From assembly GCF_006874765.1 (NCBI RefSeq), contig NZ_CP040840.1, positions 1,472,501 to 1,536,500 on the forward strand: a stretch of DNA of 64,000 bases. Reading direction: 5' to 3'. This document shows, piece after piece, positions 23,114 to 35,900 of the stretch. The translations under genes were made by a program, and so were the position numbers. Below the pieces are notes generated by a model, which searched no databases, was not told where the DNA came from, and was given only the letters and a program-made list of their open reading frames with translations. Each line of letters begins with the position of its first letter. Positions within the stretch are counted from its first letter, which is position 1. The stretch comes from Leptospira weilii (lineage in GTDB: Bacteria; Spirochaetota; Leptospiria; Leptospirales; Leptospiraceae).

Positions 23114-23914
23114 GTGCGGTTACCTATTAAAGAATTTCAGATATTTGTTTTGAGTTTAGCCCTTGTATCGGCGATTCTTTTTGTTTTCTTTTTTGATTCC
23201 AAACCAAAAGAAGCTTTCGTATCGCGTTCGTTTTCGGCGGAGTTTCGAGTTATTGGCGCCACTTTCGAGTTTGAAAAAAACGTTTCCTCGATTTTCTTAG
23301 ACGAAGTTCCCGTTCGAAATTCGCAAGGACTGAGTCGGAGCAACGGATCCGGTTTTGTTTTGAATCGGGGAGTTCCCGCAAAACAATTAGAAGATTTGAA
23401 TAGAGAACTTTCGAATCCGAGCGTTTTGGATTCAGAGACATCGCCAAAACTGAAATTTTCACTTAGAAAAACTTCGGAAAAGAAAGAGAAATTTTTTGCA
23501 GAGATTTCGGACTTGGATCCTCTGGACCCCGTTTTTGTATATTTGTCGGAAGATAAATTTCTAACACTCCAGTTTGACTTTTTTCTCAATGTGACTTTGA
23601 ACGCCGCGCACCAATTGAATCAACTTTTGACACCGTCTATTGCTCTTTCGAACATTCGTAAAATGGAAAAGGGCTGGTTCGGTTCCAATTTGTACGATTT
23701 GAGCGTAACGCTTTGCGGCCGGGAGAATCGCAAACTCAAGCCGGACCAATCTCTTACTTCCCCGTTTCGAATGAACCGAATTGATTTTGATTTCGCTTTA
23801 ATGAATCTGAAACGATTGGAACGACCTTTGGTATCTTTTAAGTTTCACCGTTATTTCGCATTACTCTTTTCTTTTCCCCCGAATTCACCCGAAGGACAAA
23901 ACGAATCATGTTAA
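23114..23914 (+). CDS. Membrane-anchored protein preceding the giant gene
   Basis: The 266-residue product starts at GTG 23114. A transmembrane anchor covers about residues 10-27 (IFVLSLALVSAILFVFFF). The rest appears to be a beta-rich extracytoplasmic domain with no motif I recognise. Its end overlaps the giant gene by seven bases, so the two are almost certainly translated together. A role in export, anchoring or assembly of the giant protein is a fair inference from coupling only. Confidence 0.6.
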   Translation: MRLPIKEFQIFVLSLALVSAILFVFFFDSKPKEAFVSRSFSAEFRVIGATFEFEKNVSSIFLDEVPVRNSQGLSRSNGSGFVLNRGVPAKQLEDLNRELSNPSVLDSETSPKLKFSLRKTSEKKEKFFAEISDLDPLDPVFVYLSEDKFLTLQFDFFLNVTLNAAHQLNQLLTPSIALSNIRKMEKGWFGSNLYDLSVTLCGRENRKLKPDQSLTSPFRMNRIDFDFALMNLKRLERPLVSFKFHRYFALLFSFPPNSPEGQNESC

Positions 23915-26900
23915 ACACCGACCCATCCCGCTCTTCTCAATCCGCAAAGTCAGTCTCTCTCTTCAACTCTTTTCGAAAGAAATTATTCTTCCCAAAGAAC
24001 TCTTTTTTAGAAATCGATCTCAACGTTTGTGAGGAGTTTCTTCAAAAGGAAGAAACTCCGAAGTCCGATTCGAATTTTTTTTCTCAGACATTTAGAAAGT
24101 GGAACGGAGGAAGTTCCCACACTTTGTTTTTACGGCCCGAGCCGTCCGTTCGAAAACTCAAACGACAAACCACGGAAGTAGAGCGGTTTGTTAGAATGGA
24201 TTTGCGTGGCGGTTCAAGGACGGAACAAAGACCTTCGGTATGGGGGACGATGACTCTTTTGGACGGATTGGAATTACTGCGGGGCGGAATTCGGGTGGCG
24301 TCCGACGTGTCAAAGGAAGGTCTTCGTTTAACATCGAGAAGATGGACAAAGACTGTCGCCCTTCCTATGATTTTTGTATTTTTGTTCGAGTTTGTGTTTT
24401 TGCCCGTTTTTGAATCGGGAAGTCTTTTTGCGGATCCTTTCGATCAAAATTTTGAAAACAAAAATAAGGCGAAGGGAAGGCTGGAATCGTATTACAACGC
24501 GGCGGAAAAAACTTCGGACGCTTTGGAGTGGCAATCGATTGTAGAAAGCGGGAAACGAATCTTGAAGGCTCAGTGGGAGGCGAATGCGAGTCTTGAGATC
24601 GAAAAGGAACTGAAAAGTTTTTCCGGGACTTCTTCCGCGAAAGAAGAACGTAGGATCCAACTGGAAAATCAAAAACAAACGATCGCGGTCGAATGGGAAT
24701 CGGATCTTTCGGAGGAGATTTTAGAAAAGAGAGGATCTTGGAAAGCGAACTTCAACAAACAGAATTTCGAATCGTATTTTACGGTTGATAAAAAGAAAGA
24801 AATTAGAGACGCGCTTGAGAATTTAGTGAAGGCCGCGGACGCCGCTAAAAACGCAGCTACGGGAGACGGGACCGCTCGTTTAGCCGCCTGGGACAATGCA
24901 ATCAATGCGGGGATTGCGGGAGTTCGCGCTCTTTGGGAAAACAACATCACTTCGATTAAAAACGGCATTTTGATTTCCTCTACTGCGACCGCGCTTACCG
25001 GAGTGGAAAAAGTGGAATTCGAGAAGAAGTTAGGCGAAATCGAATCCTATTACAAAAACTACTTTCGCCTGGAAGAAAACGGAATGAAACTTCCCGCAAG
25101 ACAAGGATTGATTCAATCTCTCAACCGAGACATGGACATTGCGATCGCTCAGGAAGAAGATCCGACCCAACTTACCGAATTACTGATAGAAAGAACGAAA
25201 CAACAACTGGATCCCGCGACGGGGCAGCTTTTGAATTCTTTGGACGATCTCGGAACCATTCCCACGAGTTACGACGACGTTTCGGGTTCGAACGCTCAGG
25301 AAAAAATTCTACAGGCTTTGCAGGACGGCCAGGCTCTTTGGGACCAGGCGATCGAAAGATTGGTCGTGAAAAAACTGGAATACGACAGAGTCGCGGAGGA
25401 CAAACGGGTTCGCAACGAAGACAAATGGTCTAAGGCGTACTATGTTCTTTTGGATGCGAAAGCGAAGTGGAACGAGGAAATTAACAAACAGATCGAAGAA
25501 GGTTTAAAAAAATGGGACGAGTCCGAGGTTAGGCTTAAAGAGAACAAACAAAAAGCTTTACAGGAGTTGAATCAATATCTTTCGATCAGCCAGGAACAAT
25601 ACGTCGCGCACTTAAACGGCTTGCAAGGAACGATTCTTTCCAGCGCGGATACGATCGGTTCGATTGTTTCGAATATCGCCTGGTACCAAGATCAGATCGA
25701 CAAAGAGAATAGAAAGTCCTCTCCGAATTCGGGCCTCATTAATACGTATCAGCAAGAAATCAACAAATGGACCGCTCTCAGGACTCAGTTCCGTCAATAT
25801 GTGGCCGCCGTTCAGAACAAAATTCACGACGAGGATATTCTCGGAAACAACGGAGGTTCCGGGGTTTTGGACGACAACGGAAATTCTTCGGATCCGTATC
25901 TCTACAGTTCGGCCGAATTTGAATACCGCCTCGCAAAAGCGGAACTTGACGAACTCGAAAAGAAAAAAAACAGAGCGCAGGCGGTCTGGGACTACGCGGA
26001 AGCAAACGTAAATGTGACTAACATGCCCGCTCTTCAAACGGAACTGGAAGCCGCTAAAACCGCTTACGAAACGCAACAATCCGCTTATTTGGCTCTTCTT
26101 CAACAATTAAACGGTACAAGTCCCGTCGGGGGAGGCACCCAAGGAACGGATCCGAATTCGAGCAGCGGTTCCGGAAGTTCCACTCCACCGGCTAACACCT
26201 CTTTGTCGGAACTGGAAGCCGCTAAAAAATTAGCGGAGGAAAAAAGTATCGCTCTGACTACGGCTCAGGCGGAGTTGGAACTGGCTCGGAAACGTTTCGA
26301 CCAGGCAAAACAACTTCAGATTTTAGTAATGAACTCTTCTCCCGAGTTCTTGGGGGACATTGGTTCCGTGAATATGGGTACATACGATCCGAATGCGCCT
26401 AACGGTGGTATCAAATACGAAATCTACCAGGCGGATCTTCAGATTGCGGAAGCGAGAGAAAAGCTCAAAGACAACGAAAAGGTGTATTTTTCCAAAAACT
26501 ACGATCAAGCAAACGCAAAACGCACCGAGGATTTTTTCGGCGATCTTTGGAATCGGATTCAATCTTTCGAATCGAGTAAGGAAAAACTCAAACTTTTGGA
26601 AGACGCGGTTTCCAGTCCCAATCAGACCCTCGTTCAAAAAGTGAATTTGCTTTTGAATCCGGCTAATTTGGTTTTGGTTTCCGTTTTTGGAAACCAGGGC
26701 GCGGCCCAAGTCAAGTCCCAGTTGCAAGGACTTGTGGAGGCACTTTCCAAAACCGTAATAGACAACGAAAACGGTAACGTGGAAAAACAAAAACTTCCCT
26801 TTGCGGTGGAAAAATTCTCCTCGAGTTTGGATCCGATCCTCACTCGTTCCGACGAGCTGCTCTCTCAGTTTGATAATACGGATAAGGGCAACTTAAGCGA

Positions 26901-29900
26901 GTTTACGACCCGTATGGGTAACATTTCCTCTTTCTTAAATTCGTTTACGACAAACTACAATTTAAATTCCGGTTATTTAAAGATTGAAGACTTTAACGTT
27001 TGGAACTCCGCTCTTTCGAATTCTTTGTCCAAGTGGAACGAAAACGTAACCGCGTTTCAAACGGCCAAGACGGATTTTTCGAGCGCTCTTGCAGCTTACA
27101 AAGCGTATGCGACCTCCCACGTAGGAAGCGAGGACAGCCTGGAATACCAATTGGAAGTCCAAAAAGTTACGGCCGCTTTCGGTACATACCAGGAAAAAAC
27201 TTCTTCCCTGGAAGAATACTGGGACGACCTTTCCACTCGCACAAGTCACTTAAGACTGGAAGCCTTGGATCGACTTCAAAAAGCGAGAACGATGGTGGAC
27301 ATGTCCACTTTGGATTTGGCTACGAGAAAAACACTCAAAGCGCAAATCGATTCTTTCAAATCCACTTTTAGTAAAAAAGATGCTTCCGGAAACGATCTAC
27401 CGGACGACGTAACCGCCCTTTTGACCGGGACAGATTCCAAGTTTACATCGGTGGCCAATTCTTTTTCAAACTATTCCACCCGTTATTCGTATTACAGAAA
27501 TACGATCGACGAAAGAAGCGCGATTTTTTCGGGCATGAGCGGTATTTTGATTCAGGCCTTGGAAGGTCAAAGAGCTTCGGTTACCGCTCAAAAAGCGCAA
27601 CTCGGGTTTTTACTGGACGAAGACGCCGGGGTCGAGGAACTCCAAGACACAGTCAGCGGTGTGGAAGAAACCGCCAAAACGGAAGCCGCGAAACTAGACG
27701 CGAGAGTTGCTGAAATTCTTTTGTCGAAGCTGGGGAATTTAGGTTCGGATTCTTCGACGAGAAAATTCGATCCGATCTATTTAGGACTCACCAACGAAAT
27801 CAATTCTCTCTATTCCACTTTTACGGGATCGTCGGATCAAATACTCGAGATCCGTGCGAGAAAAATCGCCCTGGACTATATTAAGAACGCGGGTCAATCC
27901 TTGACCGGGATCTTTGCAAGCAATTCCGAATATTCAAAATTTCAAATAGACTTGAATCGGATGAAGGATCGGTCCGCGGCGACGCTTTCTTTTTACGAAG
28001 ACGATCACGGCTATTTGAGCGAAGCCGACAGGATTTCTCTTAGGATGTCCGATGACGAAAACGATCGCAGAAAGGTGAGCGAATATTTCAGTTTCGGTAG
28101 TACTTTTCTTTTCGGAAACGCTGTGATGCAAGGGACTTCCGCTTGGTTAAATTTAGCGGGAGGAATGAAGAGTTTTTCGGAAGCCGTGAAATCGGGCGCG
28201 ATTTTAAGCGGACTGAGAGACGACTACTTTTCGGAGCAGGAATCGGAAGCGAACGGTCTTTTCCAGGAATTGACAGAGGCCGCGGGGATCGGTAGTTATT
28301 CCTCGGTTGATTTTTACAAGGATTCGATCCGCAGTCAAGCGGGTGTCGATCAGTTGGATACGGCTAAAATCAATCAGAAAAAAGCGGAACTGGCGGCTTT
28401 GATCGCGGGGATGTCCGATCCGCAGGCTCAGTTGTCTCAACTGATTCAGTCCGGGAACTTGACTTCTGTGTTCGGGTTACTGACTGGAACGGGCGTCAAA
28501 CAGGACTTAGTCGCTTGGCAGAAGGAGATAGACGACGCGAAGGCATTGTTTCAAACTTTGGACGGAAGCATCCAAACTCCGATGACGAATCTTACGACAC
28601 AGTTCGATTCTCTTTTGAATTTTTTCAACACTCCCGCTTTTGCCCAAATGCAATCGTATGCGGACGGTGTGTTTCAATCCGTGGAGGCTTTGAAAGGTTT
28701 GGAGGATTCGAATCTTCCGATTTACGATCGGGTCAACGACGCGGACGGTAATTCTCCGTACGAACAAGCCCCGGATCAGGACGGAGACGCCGTAGGTTCC
28801 GCCAATTGGACCCCCACATACAAGGACGTGAACGGGAAACTTCCTTGGGAGACCGGATACGATTCCGCTCACTTAAAAATATCGATCGCCTGGACTCCCA
28901 CATACAGAGACGCAAACGGAAAGGTTCCGGGGGAATCCGGTTACAATGCAAGTAACTTAAAAATATTAGGATATACGAAACCGTTTGAGAATTTAAATAC
29001 AGACAATTTAAAAACGATGCGGGACTCTTTGAAGACCGCGCTTACCGAATGGAACGGGGTCAAATCGGACGCGCAAGCCAAACTGAACGTTTACAAAACG
29101 AGCGTAAACGCGCTTTTGGCCTTTCGGGCCCTACACCCGACCGATTTTGCGGAGGCGGAAGGAGGCAAATATCTGACCTTGGTCGAAAAAGTCAGAACGG
29201 ACGGACTGGCTTTAACGGGCACTCATTCGGATACGATTGCCTACTTTAACGGGGTTTCTCTGAAGTTTCAGGATTTAAAATCGGAACAGGAATTTTTGAC
29301 CCGAACGGCCAAACAGATTTTAGGTTTGCCTATCAACAAAATCCTAGTGCCGCAAAAGGCGGTGCAGTTCACTTTTCCTCCCGTAGTTCCTCCGGAGCCT
29401 TTGGAACTTTCTCTTACCAGCGCGTTACGATACGATATTACGAATGCGAATCCGGGGAATTATTACACCGTGTCCTCTTCCCAGAGAAATATCGTCCAGC
29501 AAATTACATTATTGGAATATTCAAAATACAAGGAAATAGGACCGTTTTCCGATTACGGAACCAACGGGGTTTCGTTCTTTTTGGGGAACTTAGGAAGCGC
29601 GAACAATCAATTGCAAGTATCCGCTCAGACGTTCGCACAAAACGCAAACGCGTGGGCGAGTTCCGTTCAAAACAAGAACGTTCCTTTGAACGGACTTGCG
29701 GACAGACTGGATTCCTTAAACGATCGGATCGTTTATTATACCGCGGGGTCCGGTCCGAACCAGATCGGTCAGAGTGATCTGATCCAGGTCGTCGCGAATT
29801 TGAGGACCTTTCTACTCCAAAAAAGTTTGGACGGAGTGGAATTCAATCCGGCTTTAAAGGCGATGGTGGAAGCGGCGGGCGCGTTTACGGACGAAATTGA

Positions 29901-32900
29901 AAATATCCAGTATTTGCAATCGTATCCGAGTACGGACAAAAACGTGGCAAAGGCCAATTTGACCGCGGCCCAGGAAGCGCAAAAAACCTTGACTGAAATT
30001 TCCCAGTTGGCGGATCAACTCGGTAATTTCTTAAGTTCGGGCGCCGTATATTCCAATTTGGGTATGGTTCAGAGCTTATTAGAAAAGTATGATATTTTAA
30101 AGAACAAGCCGATGGACCAGGCAAAGTTTGAAACTCAGTTTAAATCCGTTTTGGGGAACGCGTACTGGCAGGGAGCCTTTGAAGTTTACAGGGACAAATT
30201 GTCCGCCGCAGAGGCATTCTTTACGCCGCAGACTCAGGAAAAAATCGACCAACTGAGAGAAAACAGTTGGGAGGTGTTCAAACGGAATTTAGCGAACGCG
30301 TATTTGACTCAGAGAGTGGGAAATCCGATTTTATCCGAATTTTTAACCGAACTCAAAGAAGGAAAGTTCAGCGTCCTCGGGGCCAATCAAGGAGTGGTGG
30401 AGATAGACTCCAAGTTTTTGGGAAAGGCGATGACCGACTCCGAAATTTTGGAAGTGGGGGAATTTCTGAAACCCTTTGACGACATGGCTTCGATACAAAG
30501 ACAGGGTCTTGTTTCCGATTTGGAAACCTATTTGAAAGACTATGATCCGGAACTGAAAGAGGAGATGAAAACCTTTTCCCTTGTGAATCAGTATTCTTTG
30601 ATCAAAAACGGAATCGCACAAGGAAACGTATATCCGGACCGGGAACTGCCTCCCGAGTTGAAGGACTTTACCATTATTAGTACATTTGAATATTATCTTT
30701 CCAACACGAAAGAAGAGATAACGGTAACGGAAAACGGCCAGCCGGTTAAAAAGATGGTAAAAAAATACGACCCGTCGAGCGCCGATTCCAGAAGGGCGGC
30801 GATGAGCGATCTTTTACTGAAACTAGGCCCCGTGCACAAAAAGGACGCAAACGGAACTCTCGTGCTCGATCCACAAAGACAGGCACAGATCGAGGCATTG
30901 ACAAACGAGTATTTGACGAACTACGGCAGTAAAAATCCTTCCAGCTATTTGGATTCTCAAATACTAAAAAACTTTGAAGCTAAGGCCGCGTATTACGCGG
31001 AAAAGGAACTCAGAATTTCCCAAAACGCGGACCCGAACCTACCCGCAGACCAGAAAAAAGAAGAACTGAGTTACGACGATCTGCAAGCGCTTACCGATTG
31101 GTTGGTGGAAGCGAAATTTGATCCGAGTACGCAGACTGCAGTGACGGAAACGGCCCGGATGGATTTTCTCTTGTCGCATTATTACGGTGAGGATACGGAG
31201 GATTTGAGCGCGGAGGATCTGCAAAAAAATCCGGAACTGGCAGCGTTTTACGGAGAAGGCGGAAAGGGATATTTTTCGGAGATGGATGCGTTTTTTACGA
31301 ATCAAGGCAAAACGGTCCTGACCACCGAAGAGAAGGACCGGTTTAAACTGCTCAGCAGCGGAGTGACGGACGCGTGGGGACTTTGGCAGTACGATCCGTC
31401 GAGTCTCGTTCAAAGACAGGTCGTTTTACAAAACTTCGGATACGCAAACGAATACGAGGACTTAGTGGATTCTCTGCAAACGGAAACCAAACGACTGAAA
31501 ACGGAGCTTGCAAAAGCAAATCGGAATATACAAAAAGAGAAATACGTCAACGACTACAGAAACGGACTGATCCACTTTGACAGTTATCTTTCGTATTTGG
31601 GAGTACCGACGGACAACGTAGCCTCGGACGTAACCACAAACGAGGCCTTGGCGATTCAGGGAAGATTGAGGGAACTTGAGATCAACGCGGAACAGAAGTT
31701 AGGCGGTCTGTTCAACTTACTGGAAAACCACAAAAGCGCGGTGTTTGACCAGACGCCGCTTGCGGACGCACTTCCGGGGGATGCGATCCAAACCAAAGCC
31801 GACTTAAATCCGGGACTTAGAACTGCGGCGAAGGTGATGAGTTCCGCATATACCCTAAGCGACGACGTTTTGTCAAAAGACGCGAACGGGAATTATTCCT
31901 TTGACGGAGACTTTACGAATCTGAAAGGAAGACTGGACCAGGCCTTGAACGTGGTCAGCGCCGGATCGGTGGACTACGACCAATATGCCGGAACCATTAC
32001 AAGCCAAAGCGGACTGATCGCCACTCTCAAAAATACGATCGAGACGGCGGGACAGAGTTATGTGCTTTTAAAAGCGCAACTTGCGAGCGGAGTCAATCCG
32101 ACGGCGGAACTCAATGCGGCGACGACGGCGTTTAACGCGGCCAATGCGAAGATAGAAGGGGCGACGGGACTTAAAAAACAATTCGAAGACGCGCAAGCCT
32201 TGGTGACACAAAAACAAAACGAATACCTGGCCAAAGAAACCCAGGTAAGCAACGCATACAACACGATGCTTGACGCTCAGGATACGTTTAACGAAAAGGC
32301 GGCCCTTTACGACTATGCAACACTTTTAGAATATTCTAAACATAACGTATATCAGGCGGAAAACAATAACGCGCCGAACGCGGAGAACAATCTTCCCGCG
32401 GGATATATAGACACGCCCAAGAAGATGGCGGAAGCGAGATACAAAGCGGCCAAAGAAGCATACGACGCGAAAGCCAAGGAAGTGGAACTGCTCCAGAAAA
32501 AAATGGCCTCTCAAATCGGAGTGGGCGATTTGACTACTTACGTCCAGAATGAAAGGGCGGAAGCGGAGAAATGGGCGCTGCTTGCGGTCAAATACAACAC
32601 GGCGGAAACCCTACTCAGACAAAAGGTAGCGGATTTAAAAAGACAAATCGGTGTACAACGAACCAACTTAGAGGGACAACTGGACCGATTGTACGGAATT
32701 GCACCGCCGAACAACAAACAGTCGGTCGGAATGATGGATTCTCTCGAAGGATCATTAGACTTCGGGGGGAGCAGATATTTAAAAACCGAACAGTGGACAA
32801 GGGACAGAGACAGAATCGCGGAAGGAATAATCAGCGGCAGAATCGGCACGATGGACGTAATGACGGCGTATCAATGGGATTACGGCCAAGGAATCACTCC

Positions 32901-35900
32901 CGACATGCAGCCGTACAACCTAAATTCCTTTTTAGGAAAATGGGGAGGCACCCTAGGAAACGACAGCTACCAGTCGTTACCGCAAAGAGCGAACGCTCAT
33001 ATGAATTCGATTTTGTTTCCGGCACCGGAAACAAGAGGATACCGATACGGATCGGGAAGCAGCGCAGCTACGTATGATCAAGCCTACGGACAGGCGCTAG
33101 TCAATCAGACAATGGTTCAGGTATTTTTCCTCAACCAATTGGATTTGGTATGTATGGGATTTTGTATGCTGACGATGGCGTATGTCAACGAAATCAATAC
33201 ATACAATACGAATCGGAATCAAGTGAACGACGCGGTAAGCGCCATCGGAGCGCAAGGATCGACACTCAAAGGCCTTTACAGCCAACTGCAAGAACTGACA
33301 GACGTAGACGATACGAACCAACTCTTAGGCGTACTGGGAAGACCGGAGTTTGGACTGAATGCACAAGACTTGGCGATGATCCAAAAAACAAATCCGGGAA
33401 GCAACAGCCTCAAAGACATCGTGTGGAAAACGAGCCCCACAGCAACCAATCCGTTGTCGTTTAACGATTTAGTAGGAAGCGACGGGCTAAGATTAGCGCA
33501 ACAAAAAGCAATCCACGACCAATACGGAAACTACGTAAGAAACGGAGAATATACGGCCGGAGGAACCACAGCCACCGCGGAAAAGACAGACCAATACGGA
33601 AGACAAACGGCACTGATGGTGGGAGCGGATGAATTTTTAGACGCGATGGGAGTGCTCGCGGAAGCACAATACCAAGTAGCAAGAGACGCATACTACTCAA
33701 AAGCCGAAAACTATACCAAACAAATCGGAACCGGAAACGAAGAGAAGATTGCAGTGAAAGTGGACGCGAAAGTGGTCCTGCAAGAAAGAGAGAAGTTTGC
33801 CTCGGACTTACTCAAAAAAATCACACGAACGACAAACGGAGAAACGATCGCATACAACGTAGAAACAAACATCTACAGAACAGTCCTCAATGATTACATG
33901 GGAGAAAACGGAGTAGTCTCCCAAATCTTCAATGCGGAACTGCAACAAAGAGGAGCAGAACAAAAACAGCAGTGGAATTTAAAAGAACAAGAATTCTACG
34001 ATTTAAAAAGCGATTGGATCCAGAACGTGAGCTACTTGAAACAAACGGGAACCAAACGCTGGGAAAACATGGTACAAGAGTTCCAAGGGAAATGGAAGGA
34101 CTGGAGAGCCGACTTTAAAGCGGAACACGAGGCGAACCAAAAAATCTACCTGGATCGAATCGAAAGCACATTAGAAAAGAAAGAAGCTTGGACAACGAGC
34201 TTTTTACAAAAGAGCAACGAACAAGCGGACGAATTGACGATGAAAGAGATGTACGACTCGATAGCTGGAATGGTAACATCGATGCAAGAGAATCTACCGG
34301 CGGGAGTGAGTATGAACGTAAATGTAAACGACATCCTCTCGAACATCCTGAGTAAAAAACCTGGAAGTATCTCCGCAAGTTTGATAGACAGAGCATCTTC
34401 GATTGATACCAATTTCTTTTTAAATGAAGTGAAGAAATACAACTTCAACGATAGCGGACTGAAAGAACAATTCAAAGGAATGTTGGACACAACCAACAAA
34501 CTCTCCCAAAACCTGATCATCTTACAGACGTTAGAGTCATTAAGGAGTTTACCGGAAGCGTTTGCCAAAACGATCCAACAACAGAACGGAGCGGTAGAGG
34601 AACAATTGAACCAGACGATGGCGTATGGCGGATTTGCGAGATTGGGAGCAGCGTATGTTCGGATGATCAAAACTGCAAGCGGAGGAGACGAAGTCCAAAC
34701 ACTGGGAACGTACCAGTATTACAATTACAATCCGCCGACAGTGTTTCCTGAAGTGAAAGACTCGAACGGCCAGAGCTGGGATTTAGGCAAACCTGAACTG
34801 CTCATTGACCGGGAGAAAGTACCGAGTGCTAGCGACCTAACAGTGATGGTGCGACTTGCGAAGAACAAGATGGGCGCTGACTTTGAGAAAGTGTTTAATC
34901 CGAAAGTGCAACACAACTACGAAGCGGAGAGAGGCCTTTTCGATCCGACCGAAGTGCAAGCATCTTTCAACGACTATTTGGAAGGAGTGAGGAACGGAGA
35001 AACGGTATCTTGTTTGGGAAAGAGCGCGGAACAATGCGCAAAATCAGCAATGAGTTCCGGTTTTCTTGTCGGAGAAGTAGCGGACGGAACGTTTGGAGAG
35101 GCTCAGTTTGCCCAGTCTTACATCATCCTGAAAACAAAGAAGGAAATGGACAAGAGAAAGGGTAAGATGGACGCGGCCCGGCACAGAAAACAAGGCGGCA
35201 TGGGAAGATTTTACAACCAACTGGGAGCGATTGGAGAAGGCCTTGGGGAAGCGGTGAAAGGAGCGGGAAGTGCGGTGCTATCCGCAGCGAAAGCCAGCTT
35301 GAAAGCGACTACAGACTTTAACGGAGCGAAGAAGGATTTAAAAGAAGCGGGTAAACAAGGAGAGAGAGCTTTACAAGGAGCGTTGTATGCAACCTCGGGA
35401 GCAGTAGACTTTGTAATGTTTGCATCAGAGACGTTTGCGGAACCGTTTGTGACAGTATTTACCCTTGGTATGGGTAACGAAACGATGAACGGAAAGTTTG
35501 CAGAAGGGAACTACGAACTTGCCAAGTTTAGAGACACAAACAGAGCCCAAAAACATTTGAATGAACTTGGAATGCGCACGGGAGCGGAGATGTATGCGAA
35601 CGATGCCGCCCTCGACAAAGTAGTGACAACAACTCTCGCCGTAGCGGGAATTTTTGGTGCGATCCTTTCGTTTACACCGTTTGCACCTGTTGGAGTCGGA
35701 CTTTTGGCGGTATCGGCCTTGGGAACTGCAGGTTGGAAGACGTTTAGAGGAGCGTATGAAGGCGGAGCGGCCGGAATGCTTGCGGGAGCGGTGTCGGGAG
35801 TCGCCAACTCGGCGTTAGACGCTGCGACAGAAGGAATGGTAAGTGTGAACTTAAGTTACAGTTATGCGAACGGATTTGGAGCAGGAGTTAGCATCGGGAC

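Noticed and set aside
32058..32264. Many antisense frames within the giant gene and its copies
   Set aside because: They mirror the strong codon bias of the sense strand, recur only where the sense gene is duplicated, and have no start signals.
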